The notes under the pieces: generated by a model
Told to the model about the DNA's origin: nothing
The model's input: the letters and a program-made list of their open reading frames with translations, nothing else
The model's database searches: none
Shown here: positions 12,080 to 24,191 of the stretch, piece by piece
Layout: every line of letters starts with the position of its first letter
Numbering within the stretch: the stretch's first letter is position 1
Translations under genes and position numbers: made by a program
From: Schoenoplectus triqueter
Taxonomy: Eukaryota > Streptophyta > Magnoliopsida > Poales > Cyperaceae
DNA: 64,000 nt
NCBI GenBank assembly: GCA_964058805.1
Contig: CAXKVV010000045.1
Coordinates: 1-64,000, forward strand
Reading direction: 5' to 3'

Positions 12080-15000
12080 ATTTCATGCAAATCAATATCA
12101 TTACTCCTAATTATGCAAATTATAATACTATAGAATTAAAACATCGATATGAATATTCTATGATGCTTATTTTGCACAAAACATAAGTAAGATGCATTAA
12201 AAACTGCTATTTAAACAAGTTGTTCGACTTTTTTTAAATTTTTGGCCGCATAAATACCCATCATTTTGTGAAAATTAATGTAATTACTCTTAATTATGCC
12301 TATTGTAAGATTGTCCAATTAACACTTCGATATGAATATCCTACGACACAAAGTTTTCATAAAACATAAGTAAAATACATTAGAAACTACTGTTTAAACA
12401 AGTTATTTCAGTTTTTTCAAAATTTTAGGCCGCATAACTACAAATAATTTCGTGCAAATTAATATAATCACTCCTAATTATGCCTATTATAAGATTTTCC
12501 AAATAAAACATCGATACGAACATTCTATGATGCTAATTTTGCACAAATCATATGGAATATGTGTTAAAAACTGCTGTTTAAACAAGTTGTTTGAGATTTT
12601 CAAAATTATTGGCCGCTTAGCTACTCATAATTTCGTTAAAATTAATATAATTACTCCTGATTATGCCTATTATGAGGTTCTCCAATTAACACTTCGAAAT
12701 GAATATCTGACGATACTAATTTTTCATAAAACATAAGTAAGATATATTAGAAACTGCTGTTCAAACGAGTTGTTTAAGTTTTTTAACATTTTTTACCTCA
12801 TAACTACACATAATTTCGTAAAAATTAATACAAATACTCCTAACTATGCCTATTAGAAGATTATCCAATTAACACATCGATATGAACGTTCAACGACACT
12901 AATTTTGCGTAAACATTAAGTAAGATGCATAAAAAAGCTGTTTAAAGAAGTTGTTTAATTCTTTTTTTAATTTTTCGCTAAATAAATACTCAAAATTTCG
13001 TGCAAAATAATACATTTACTCCTAATTATTCCTATTGTAAGATTGTCCAATTAACACTTCGATATTAATATCCTACGAGACTAAATTTTCGTAAAACATA
13101 AGTAAGATACATTACAAACTGCTGTTTAACCAAGTTGTTTAAGTTAATTGTCCATTACTACATATAATTTCGTAAAAAATAATATAATTACTCATAATTA
13201 TACCTATTATGAGATTATCCAATAAAAACATCGATATGAATATTCTACGACACTAATTTTGCACAAAACATAAGTAAGATGCATTAAAAACAGCTGTTTA
13301 AACATGTTGATTGAACTTTTAAAATATTTATTCCGCATAACTGCATATAATTTCATGCACAATATCATTACTCCTAATTATGCAAATTATAATACTATCG
13401 AATTAAAACATCGATATGAATATTCTATAATGCTTATTTTGCGCAAAACATAAGTAAGATGCATTAAAAACTGCTATTTAAACAAGTTGTTCGACTTTTT
13501 TTTAATTTTTGGCCGCATAAATACCCATCATTTTGTGAAAATTAATGTAATTACTCTTAGTTATGCTTATTGTAAGATTGTCCAATTAACACTTCGATAT
13601 GAATATCCTACGACACAAAGATTTCATAAAACATAAGTAAAATACATTAGAAACTACTGTTTAAACAAGTTATTTCTGTTTTTCAAAATTTTAGGCCGCA
13701 TAACTACAAATAATTTCGTGCAAATTAATATAATCACTCCTAATTATGCCTATTATAAGTTTTTCCAAATAAAACTTCGATACGAACATTCTATGATGCT
13801 AATTTTGCACAAAACATATGGAATATGTGTTAAAAACTGCTGTTTAAACAAGTTGTTTGAGATTTTCAAAATTTTTGGCCGCCTAGCTACTCATAATTTC
13901 GTTAAAATTAATATAATTATTCCTAATTATGCCTATTATGAGGTTGTCCAATTAACACTTCGAAATGAATATCCGACGATACTAATTTTTCATAAAATAT
14001 AAGTAAGATATATTAGAAACTGCTGTTCAAACGAGTTGTTTAAGTTTTTTAACATTTTTTACCTCATAACTACACATAATTTCGTAAAAATTAATACAAA
14101 TACTCCTAACTATGCCTATTAGAAGATTATCCAATTAACACATCGATATGAACGTTCAACGACACTAATTTTGCGTAAACATTAAGTAAGATGCATAAAA
14201 AAGCTGTTTAAAGAAGTTGTTTAATTCTTTTTTTAATTTTTCGCTGAATAAATACTCAAAATTTCGTGAAAAATAATACATTTACTCCTAATTATGCCTA
14301 TTGTAAGATTGTCCAATTAACACTTCGATATTAATATCCTACGAGACTAAATTTTCGTAAAACATAAGTAAGATACATTACAAACTGCTGTTTAACCAAG
14401 TTGTTTAAGTTAATTGTCCATTACTACATATAATTTCGTAAAAAATAATATAATTACTCATAATTATACCTATTAGGAGATTATCCAATAAAAACATCGA
14501 TATGAATATTCTACGACACTAAATTTGCACAAAACATAAGTAAGATGCATTAAAAACAGCTGTTTAAACATGTTGATTGAGCTTTTAAAATATTTATTCC
14601 GCATAACTGCATATAATTTCATGCAAATCAATATCATTACTCCTAATTATGCAAATTATAATACTATAGAATTAAAACATCGATATGAATATTTTATGAT
14701 GCTTATTTTGCACAAAACATAAGTAAGATGCATTAAAAACTGCTATTTAAACAAGTTGTTCGACTTTTTTTAAATTTTTGGCCGCATAAATACCCATCAT
14801 TTTGTGAAAATTAATGTAATTACTCTTAATTATGCCTATTGTAAGATTGTCCAATTAACAATTCGATATGAATATCCTACGACACAAAGTTTTCATAAAA
14901 CATAAGTAAAATACATTAGAAACTACTGTTTAAACAAGTTATTTCAGTTTTTCAAAATTTTAGGCCGCATAACTACAAATAATTTCGTGCAAATTAATAT

Positions 15001-15840
15001 AATCACTCCTAATTATGCCTATTATAAGATTTTCCAAATAAAACATCGATACGAACATTCTATGATGCTAATTTTGCACAAATCATATGGAATATGTGTT
15101 AAAAACTGCTGTTTAAACAAGTTGTTTGAGATTTTCAAAATTTTTGGCCGCCTAGCTACTCATAATTTCGTTAAAATTAATATAATTACTCCTAATTATG
15201 CCTATTATGAGGTTCTCCAATTAACACTTCGAAATGAATATCCGACGATACTAATTTTTCATAAAACATAAGTAAGATATAATAGAAACTGATGTTCAAA
15301 CGAGTTGTTTAAGTTTTTTAACATTTTTTACCTCATAACTACACATAATTTCGTAAAAATTAATACAAATACTCCTAACTATGCCTATTAGAAGATTATC
15401 CAATTAACACATCGATATGAACGTTCAACGACACTAATTTTGCGTAAACATTAAGTAAGATGCATAAAAAAGCTGTTTAAAGAAGTTGTTTAATTCTTTT
15501 TTTAATTTTTCGCTGAATAAATACTCAAAATTTCGTGAAAAATAATACATTTACTCCTAATTATGCCTATTGTAAGATTGTCCAATTAACACTTCGATAT
15601 TAATATCCTACGAGACTAAATTTTCGTAAAACATAAGTAAGATACATTACAAACTGCTGTTTAACCAAGTTGTTTAAGTTAATTGTCCATTACTACATAT
15701 AATTTCGTAAAAAATAATATAATTACTCATAATTATACCTATTAGGAGATTATCCAATAAAAACATCGATATGAATATTCTACGACACTAAATTTGCACA
15801 AAACATAAGTAAGATGCATTAAAAACAGCTGTTTAAACAT
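12080..15840 (+). repeat. Satellite units out of alternation
   Basis: Three 1269-bp units continue the array but break the strict two-version alternation. The unit at 12080 is of the second version and follows another second-version unit directly. The one near 13347 is a mixed first-version unit (TTTTTCCAAATAAAACTTCG), and the one near 14616 is again second version. The unit at 12080-13346 also carries private changes such as AAATTATTGGCCGCTTAG near 12604. This suggests an unequal exchange or local conversion near 12.1 kb. Confidence 0.6.
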
Positions 15841-16925
15841 GTTGATTGAGCTTTTACAATATTTATTCCGCATAACTGCATATAATTTCATGCAAATTAA
15901 TATAATTACTCCTAATTATGCAAATTATAATAATATCGAATTAAAACATCGATATGAATTTTCTATGATGCTTATTTTGCACAAAACATAAGTAAGATGC
16001 ATTAAAAACTGCTATTTAAATAAGTTGTTCGACTTTTTTAAAATTTTTGGCCGCATAAATACCCATCATTTTGTGAAAATTAATGTAATTACTCTTAATT
16101 ATGCCTATTGTAAGATTGTCCAATTAACACTTCGATATGAATATCCTACGACACAAAGTTTTAATAAAACATAAGTAAAATACATTAGAAACTACTGTTT
16201 AAACAAGTTATATCAGTTTTTCAAAATTTTAGGCCGCATAACTACAAATAATTTCGTGCAAATTAATATAATCACTCCTAATTATGCCTATTATAAGATT
16301 TTCCAAATAAAACTTCGATACGAACATTCTATGATGCTAATTTTGCACAAATCATATGGAATTTGTGTTAAAAACTGCTGTTTAAACATGTTGTTTGAGA
16401 TTTTCAAAATTTTTGGCCGCCTAGCTACTCATAATTTCATTAAAATTAATATAATTACTCCTAATTATGCCTATCATGAGGTTGTCCAATTAACACCTCG
16501 AAATGAATATCCGACGATACTAATTTTTCATAAAATATAAGTAAGATATATTAGAAACTGCTGTTCAAACGAGTTGGTTAAGTTTTTTAACATTTTTTAC
16601 CTCATAACTACACATAATTTCGTGAAAATTAATACAAATACTCCTAACTATGCCTATTAGAAGATTATCTGATTAACACATCGATATGAACGTTCAACGA
16701 CACTAATTTTGCATAAAAATTAAGTAAGATGCATTAAAAAGCTGTTTAAAGAAGTTATTTAATTCTTTTTTAATTTTTGGCTGAATAAATACTCAAAATT
16801 TCGTGCAAATTAATAAATTTACTCCTAATTATGCCTATTGTAAGATTGTCCAATTAACACTTCGATATTAATATCCTACGAGACTAAATTTTCGTAAAAC
16901 ATAAGTAAGATACATTACAAACTGC
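15840..16925 (+). repeat. 1.09-kb block, copy 1 of an apparently perfect duplicate
   Basis: This block appears identical to 20810-21895, at an offset of 4970 bp. It includes private variants such as TAAATAAGTTGTTCG, GTTTTAATAAAACATAAG, AAGTTATATCAG, GGAATTTGTG, AAACATGTTGTTTG and GAGTTGGTTAAG. The flanks differ on both sides (for example ACTGCTGTTTAATC here against ACTGCCGTTTAACC there). The intervening units do not carry these variants. Confidence 0.8.
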
Positions 16926-17154
16926 TGTTTAATCAAGTTGTTTAAGATAATTGTCCATTACTACATATAATTTCGTAAAAAATAATATAATTACTAATAA
17001 TTATACCTATTAGGAGATTATCCAATAAAAACATCGATATGAATATTCTACGACACTAATTTTGCACAAAACTTAAGTAAGATGCATTAAAAAACAGCTG
17101 TTTAAACATGTTGATTGAGCTTTTACAATATTTATTCCGCATAACTGCATATAA

Positions 17155-17185
17155 TTTCATGCAAATTATAATAATATCGAATTAA
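17155..17185 (+). other. 28-bp deletion between short direct repeats in satellite
   Basis: Sister units read ATGCAAATTAATATAATTAC... and then a second GCAAATTATAATAATATCG. Here CATGCAAATTATAATAATATCG follows directly, so 28 bp are gone. The deletion ends lie in the two GCAAATTA copies. Together with small insertions it explains the 1243-bp unit length. Confidence 0.75.
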
Positions 17186-17664
17186 AACATCGATATGAAT
17201 TTTCTATGATGCTTATTTTGCACAAAACATAAGTAAGATGCATTAAAAACTGCTATTTAAACAAGTTGTTCGATTTTTTTTTAAAATTTTTGGCCGAATA
17301 AATACCCATCATTTTGTGAAAATTAATGTAATTACTCTTAATTATGCCTATTGTAAGATTGTCCAATAAACACTTCGATATGAATATCCTACGACACAAA
17401 GTTTTCATAAAACATAAGTAAAATACATTAGAAACTACTGTTTAAACAAGTTATTTCAGTTTTTCAAAATTTTAGGCCGCATAACTACAAATAATTTCGT
17501 GCAAATTAATATAATCACTCCTAATTATGCCTATTATAAGATTTTCCAAATAAAACTTCGATACGAACATTCTATGATGCTAATTTTGCACAAATCATAT
17601 GGAATATGTGTTAAAAACTGCTGTTTAAACAAGTTGTTTGAGATTTTCAAAATTTTTGGCAGCC

Positions 17665-17700
17665 TAGCTACTCATAATATGAAGTTGTCCAATTAACACC
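17665..17700 (+). other. 40-bp deletion in satellite unit (first of two)
   Basis: CTACTCATAATATGAAGTTG replaces a 60-bp stretch that in normal units runs from CTACTCATAATTTCG to CCTATTATGAGGTTG. 40 bp are lost between ATAAT and TATTATGA, which share a few bases. The same deletion recurs in the next unit at about 18900. Confidence 0.75.
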
Positions 17701-18893
17701 TCGAAATGAATATCCGACGATACTAATTTTTCATAAAGCATAACTAAGATATATTAGAAACTGCTGTTCAAACGAGTTGTTTAAGTTTTTTAACATTTTT
17801 TACCTCATAACTACACATAATTTCATGAAAATTAATACAAATACTCCTAACTATGCCTATTAGAAGATTATCTGATTAACACATCGATATGAACGTTCAA
17901 CGACACTAATTTTACGTAAAAATTAAGTAAGATGCATTAAAAAACTGTTTAAAGAAGTTGTTTAATTCTTTTTTAATTTTTGGCTGAATAAATACTCAAA
18001 ATATCGTGAAAATTAATAAATTTACTCCTAATAATGCCTATTGTAAGATTGTCCAATTAACACTTCGATATAAATATCCTACGAGACTAAATTTTCGTAA
18101 ATCATAAGTAAGATACATTACAAACTGCTGTTTAACCAAGTTGTTTAAGTTAATTGTCCATTACTACATATAATTTCATAAAAAATAATATAATTACTAA
18201 TAATTATACCTATTAGGAGATTATCCAATAAAAACATCGATATGAATATTCTACGACACTAATTTTGCAGAAAACATAAGTAAGATGCATTAAAAAACAG
18301 CAGTTTAAACATGTTGATTGAGCTTTTACAATATTTATTCCGCATAACTGCATATAATTTCATGCAAATTAATATAATTACTCCTAACTATGCAAATTAT
18401 AATAACATCAAATTAAAACATCGATATGAATTTTCTATGATGCTTATTTTGCACAAAACATAAGTAAGATGCATTAAAAACTGCTATTTAAACAAGTTGT
18501 TCGACTTTTTTAAAATTTTTGGCCGCATAAATAACCATCATTTTGTGAAAATTAATGTAATTACTCTTAATTATGCCTATTGTAAGATTGTCCAATTAAC
18601 ACTTCGATATGAATATCCTACGACACAAAGTTTTCATAAAACATAAGTAAAATACATTAGAAACTACTGTTTAAACAAGTTATTTCAGTTTTTCAAAATT
18701 TTAGGCCGCATAACTACAAATAATTTCGTGCAAATTAATATAATCACTCCTAATTATGCCTATTATAAGATTTTCCAAATAAAACTTCGATACGAACATT
18801 CTATGATGCTAATTTTGCACAAATCATATGGAATATGTGTTAAAAACTGCTGTTTAAACAAGTTGTTTGAGATTTTCAAAATTTTTGGCCGCC

Positions 18894-18929
18894 TAGTTAC
18901 TCATAATATGAAGTTGTCCAATTAACACC
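18894..18929 (+). other. 40-bp deletion in satellite unit (second of two)
   Basis: Identical breakpoints to the deletion near 17676 show that the two adjacent units descend from one deleted unit. The following unit near 20120 has the full sequence again, so the deleted version has spread to just two neighbouring copies. Confidence 0.75.
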
Positions 18930-20809
18930 TCGAAATGAATATCCGACGATACTAATTTTTCATAAAGCATAACTAAGATATATTAGAAACTGCTGTTCAA
19001 ACGAGTTGTTTAAGTTTTTTAACATTTTTTACCTCATAACTACTCATAATTTCGTGAAAATTAATACAAATACTCCTAACTATGCCTATTAGAAGATTAT
19101 CTGATTAACACATCGATATGAACGTTCAACGACACTATTTTTACGTAAAAATTAAGTAAGATGCATTAAAAAACTGTTTAAAGAAGTTGTTTAATTCTTT
19201 TTTAATTTTTGGCTGAATAAATACTCAAAATATCGTGAAAATTAATAAATTTACTCCTAATAATGCCTATTGTAAGATTGTCCAATTAACACTTTGATAT
19301 TAATATCCTACGAGACTAAATTTTCGTAAAACATAAGTAAGATACATTACAAACTGCCGTTTAACCAAGTTGTTTAAGGTAATTATCCATTACTACATAT
19401 AATTTCGTAAAAAATAATATAACTACTAATAATTGTACCTATTAGGAGATTATCCAATAAAAACATCGATATGAATATTCTACGATACTAATTTTGCACA
19501 AAACATAAGTAAGATGCATTAAAAAACAGCAGTTTAAACATGTTGATTGAGCTTTTACAATATTTATTCCGCATAACTGCATATAATTTCATGCAAATTA
19601 ATATAATTACTCCTAATTATGCAAATTATAATAATATCAAATTAAAACATCGATATGAATTTTCTATGATGCTTGTTTTGCACAAAACATAAGTAAGATG
19701 CATTAAAAACTGCTATTTAAACAAGTTGTTCGACTTATTTAAAATTTTTGGCCGCATAAATAACCATCATTTTGTGAAAATTAATGTAATTACTCTTAAT
19801 TATGCCTATTGTAAGATTGTCCAATTAACACTTCGATATGAATATCCTACGACACAAAGTTTCATAAAACATAAGTAAAATACATTAGAAACTACTGTTT
19901 CAACAAGTTATTTCAGTTTTTCAAAATTTTAGGCCGCATAACTACAAATAATTTCGTGCAAATTAATATAATCACTCCTAATTATGCCTATTATAAGATT
20001 TTCCAAATAAAACTTCGATACGAACATTCTATGATGCTTATTTTGCACAAATCATATGGAATATGTGTTAAAAACTGTTGTTTAAACAAGTTGTTTGAGA
20101 TTTTCAAAGTTTTTTGGCTGCCTAGCTACTCATAATTTTGTTAAAATTAATATAATTACTCATAATTATGCCTATTATGAAGTTGTCCAATTAACACCTC
20201 GAAATGAATATCCGACGATACTAATTTTTCAAAAAGCATAACTAAGATATATTAGAAACTGCTGTTCAAACGAGTTGTTTAAGTTTTTTAACATATTTTA
20301 CCTCATAACTACACATAATTTCGTGAAGATTAATACAAATACTCCTAACTATGCCTATTAGAAAATTATCTGATTAACACATCGATATGAACGTTCAACG
20401 ACACTAATTTTGCGTAAAAATTAAGTAAGATGCATTAAAAAGCTGTTTAAAGAAGTTGTTTAATTCTTTTTTAATTTTTGGCTGAATAAATACTCAAAAT
20501 TTCATAAAAATTAATAAATTTACTCCTAATTATGCCTATTGTAAGATTGTCTAATTAACACTTCGATATTAATATCCTACGAGACTAAATTTTCATAAAA
20601 CATAAGTAAAATACATTACAAACTGCTGTTTAACCAAGTTGTTTAAGGTAATTGTCCATTACTACATATAATTTCATAAAAAATAATATAATTACTAATA
20701 ATTATACCTATTAGGAGATTATCCAATAAAAACATCGATATGAATATTCTACGACACTAATTTTGCACACAACATAAGTAAGATGCATTAAAAAACAGCT
20801 GTTTAAATA

Positions 20810-21895
20810 TGTTGATTGAGCTTTTACAATATTTATTCCGCATAACTGCATATAATTTCATGCAAATTAATATAATTACTCCTAATTATGCAAATTATAA
20901 TAATATCGAATTAAAACATCGATATGAATTTTCTATGATGCTTATTTTGCACAAAACATAAGTAAGATGCATTAAAAACTGCTATTTAAATAAGTTGTTC
21001 GACTTTTTTAAAATTTTTGGCCGCATAAATACCCATCATTTTGTGAAAATTAATGTAATTACTCTTAATTATGCCTATTGTAAGATTGTCCAATTAACAC
21101 TTCGATATGAATATCCTACGACACAAAGTTTTAATAAAACATAAGTAAAATACATTAGAAACTACTGTTTAAACAAGTTATATCAGTTTTTCAAAATTTT
21201 AGGCCGCATAACTACAAATAATTTCGTGCAAATTAATATAATCACTCCTAATTATGCCTATTATAAGATTTTCCAAATAAAACTTCGATACGAACATTCT
21301 ATGATGCTAATTTTGCACAAATCATATGGAATTTGTGTTAAAAACTGCTGTTTAAACATGTTGTTTGAGATTTTCAAAATTTTTGGCCGCCTAGCTACTC
21401 ATAATTTCATTAAAATTAATATAATTACTCCTAATTATGCCTATCATGAGGTTGTCCAATTAACACCTCGAAATGAATATCCGACGATACTAATTTTTCA
21501 TAAAATATAAGTAAGATATATTAGAAACTGCTGTTCAAACGAGTTGGTTAAGTTTTTTAACATTTTTTACCTCATAACTACACATAATTTCGTGAAAATT
21601 AATACAAATACTCCTAACTATGCCTATTAGAAGATTATCTGATTAACACATCGATATGAACGTTCAACGACACTAATTTTGCATAAAAATTAAGTAAGAT
21701 GCATTAAAAAGCTGTTTAAAGAAGTTATTTAATTCTTTTTTAATTTTTGGCTGAATAAATACTCAAAATTTCGTGCAAATTAATAAATTTACTCCTAATT
21801 ATGCCTATTGTAAGATTGTCCAATTAACACTTCGATATTAATATCCTACGAGACTAAATTTTCGTAAAACATAAGTAAGATACATTACAAACTGC
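20810..21895 (+). repeat. 1.09-kb block, copy 2
   Basis: The second member of the perfect pair with 15840-16925. Identity ends abruptly at ACTGC near 21895. The pair is separated by three units with deletions, so it reflects either a segmental duplication of about 4970 bp or a gene-conversion tract. Confidence 0.8.
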
Positions 21896-23299
21896 CGTTT
21901 AACCAAGTTGTTTAAGGTAATTGTCCATTACTACATATAATTTCGTAAAAAATAATATAACTACTAATAATTATACCTATTAGGAGATTATCCAATAAAA
22001 ACATCGATATGAATATTCTACGACACTAATTTTGCACAAAACATAAGTAAGATGCATTAAAAAACAGCAGTTTAAACATGTTGATTGAGCTTTTACAATA
22101 TTTATTCCGCATAACTGCATATAATTTCATGCAAATTAATATAATTACTTCTAATTATGCAAATTATAATACTATCGAATTAAAACATCGATATGAATAT
22201 TCTATGATGCTTATTTTGCACAAAATATAAGTAAGATGCATTAAAAACTGCTATTTAAACAAGTTGTTCGACTTTTTTAAAATTTTGGGCCGCATAAATA
22301 CCCATCATTTTGTGAAAATTAATGTAATTACTCTTAATTATGCCTATTGTAAGATTGTCCAATTAACACTTCGATATGAATATCCTACGACACAAAGTTT
22401 TCATAAAACATAAGTAAAATACATTAGAAACTACTGTTTAAACAAGTTATTTCAGTTTTTTCAAAATTTTAGGCCACATAACTACAAATAATTTCGTGCA
22501 AATTAATATAATCACTCCTAATTATGCCTATTATAAGATTTTCCAAATAAAACTTCGATACGAACATTCTATGATGCTAATTTTGCACAAAACATATGGA
22601 ATATGTGTTAAAAACTGCTGTTTAAACAAGTTGTTTGAGATTTTCAAAATTTTTGGCCGCCTAGCTACTCATAATTTTGTTAAAATTAATATAATTACTC
22701 CGAATTATGCCTATTATGAAGTTGTCCAATTAACACTTCGAAATGAATATCCGACGATACAAATTTTTCATAAAACATAAGTAAGATATATTAGAAACTG
22801 CAGTTCAAACGAGTTGTTTAAGTTTTTTAATATTTTTTACCTCATAACTACACATAATTTCGTGAAAATTAATTTAAATACTCCTAACTATGCCTATTAG
22901 AAGATTATCTGATTAACACATCGATATGAACGTTCAACGATACTAATTTTGCGTAAAAATTTAGTAAGATGCATTAAAAATCTGTTTAAAGAAGTTGTTT
23001 AATTCTTTTTTAATTTTTGGCTGAATAAATAATCAAAATTTCGTGCAAAATAATAAATTTACTCCTAATTATGCCTATTGTAAGATTGTCCGATTAACAC
23101 TTCGATATTAATATCCTACGAGACTAATTTTTCGTAAAACATAAGTAAGATACATTACAAACTGCTGTTTAACCAAGTTGTTTAAGGTAATTGTCCATAA
23201 CTACAAATAATTTCATGAAAATTAATATAATTACTCATAATTATACCTATTAGGTGATTATCCATTTAAAATATCGATATGAATATTCTATGACGCTAA

Positions 23300-23345
23300 T
23301 TTTGCACAAAACATAAGTTTTGCGTTGGGTCCCAAATTCAGGTTT
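23300..23345. other. Junction between the two satellite families
   Basis: The A+T-rich monomer stops at GCACAAAACATAAG and the G+C-rich satellite begins with TTTTGCGTTGGGTCCC. The join lies at a motif both families share (GCACAAAACATAAG in one, GCGCAAAACATG in the other). It produces a small inverted repeat, CAAAAC-ATAA-GTTTTG. The first 58-bp unit is itself incomplete. There is no spacer or mobile element between the arrays. Confidence 0.8.
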
Positions 23346-24191
23346 TGTGCTCCCGGACTCATTTTCGGCGGTACCGAGGGCGTCGGGTTCCGTTTTCTTA
23401 TTTTGTGCGTCCGGTCTCATTTTTGGCGGTCCCGAGGGCGACGAGTTCCATTTTCATGTTTTGCGCGTCGGAAATAGTTTTTGGTGTAACCGAGGTCGTC
23501 GGATCCCGTTTTCATGTTTTGCGCTCGCCGACACGTTTTCGGCGGTACGGAGGGCATCGGGTCCCGATTTCATGTTTTGCGTTTCCGGACACATTTTCGA
23601 CGGTACCGAGGGTGTCGGCTCCTGTTTTCATATTTTGCGCTCCCGGACTCGTTTACCGTGGTACCGAGGGCGTCGCGTCCCGTTTTCATGTTTTGCGCGC
23701 CCGTACTCATTGTCGGTGGTACCGGGGGCATCGTGTCCCTTTTTCATGTTTTGCGCTCCCGGAATCATTTTCGGCATTATCGAGGGCGTCGGCTCCCGTT
23801 TTCATGTTTTGCGCTCCCGGACATGTTTTTTGCGATGCGGAGGGCGTAGGCTGCTATTTTCATGTTTTGCGCTCCCGTACTCGTTTTTAGCGGTACCATT
23901 GGCATCGGCTTCTGTTTTCATGTTTTACGCGCTCGAACTCTTTTTCGGCGGTACCGACGGCGTCGGGTTCCATTTTCATGTTTTGCGCTACCGGACACAT
24001 TTTCGGACGTTCGGTGGGCGTCCGGTCCCGTTTATCATGTTTTGCGCTCAAGGACATGTTTTTGGCGGTGCCGAGTGCGTCGGGACCCGTTTTCATGTTT
24101 TGTGCGCTCGGACTCAATTTCGACGGTTCCGAGGCCGTCAGGTCCCTTTTTCTTGTTTTGCGTGCCCGTACTCGTTTTCGGCGGTACCGAC
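23320..24191 (-). repeat. G+C-rich 58-bp satellite, minus orientation, block 1
   Basis: About 15 copies of the 58-bp unit, read here in the orientation TTTTCATGTTTTGCGC ... TTTTCGGCGGTACCGAGG. Copies are more divergent than in the plus-oriented blocks. The variant CTCAAGGACATG (near 24047) also occurs in the other minus block (29052). Open frames of up to 319 codons on the plus strand are satellite translations. Confidence 0.9.

Larger units (their letters stand above)
3191..23319 (+). repeat. A+T-rich 183-bp satellite array with 1269-bp higher-order repeat
   Basis: A continuous head-to-tail array of about 111 monomers. Phase points (ATTTC before GTGCAAATTAAT or a variant) fall at 3198, 3381, 3564, 3747, 3930, 4112, 4284 and 4467. 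The monomers are therefore 183, 183, 183, 183, 182, 172 and 183 bp, and every eighth one resembles the first. A landmark GTGCAAATTAATATAATC recurs at 3569, 4838, 6107, 7376, 8643, 9913, 11182, 12452, 13718, 14987, 16256, 17499, 18728, 19956, 21226 and 22496, mostly 1266-1270 bp apart. All monomers share CGATATGAATATTC, GCACAAAACATAAGTAAGAT and GTTTAAACAAGTTGTT. G+C is roughly one quarter. The monomer length and higher-order organisation resemble plant centromeric or pericentromeric satellites, but the sequence alone does not prove centromere function. Confidence 0.95.
15841..23319 (+). repeat. Right-hand subfamily of the 183-bp satellite
   Basis: From about 15840 the units share variants that are rare on the left: CTTTTACAATATTTATT, TAATATCGAATT or TAATATCAAATT, GAATTTTCTATGATGC, and TTTGGCTGAATAAATACTC. 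Unit lengths become irregular (1243, 1229, 1228, then 1270) because of deletions. The array stops in mid-monomer at 23319, after ACAAAACATAAG. Confidence 0.75.

Noticed and set aside
3191..23319. Definite centromere assignment
   Set aside because: Monomer length and higher-order structure fit, but pericentromeric and heterochromatic-knob satellites can look the same. No CENH3 data or CENP-B-like box could be established.
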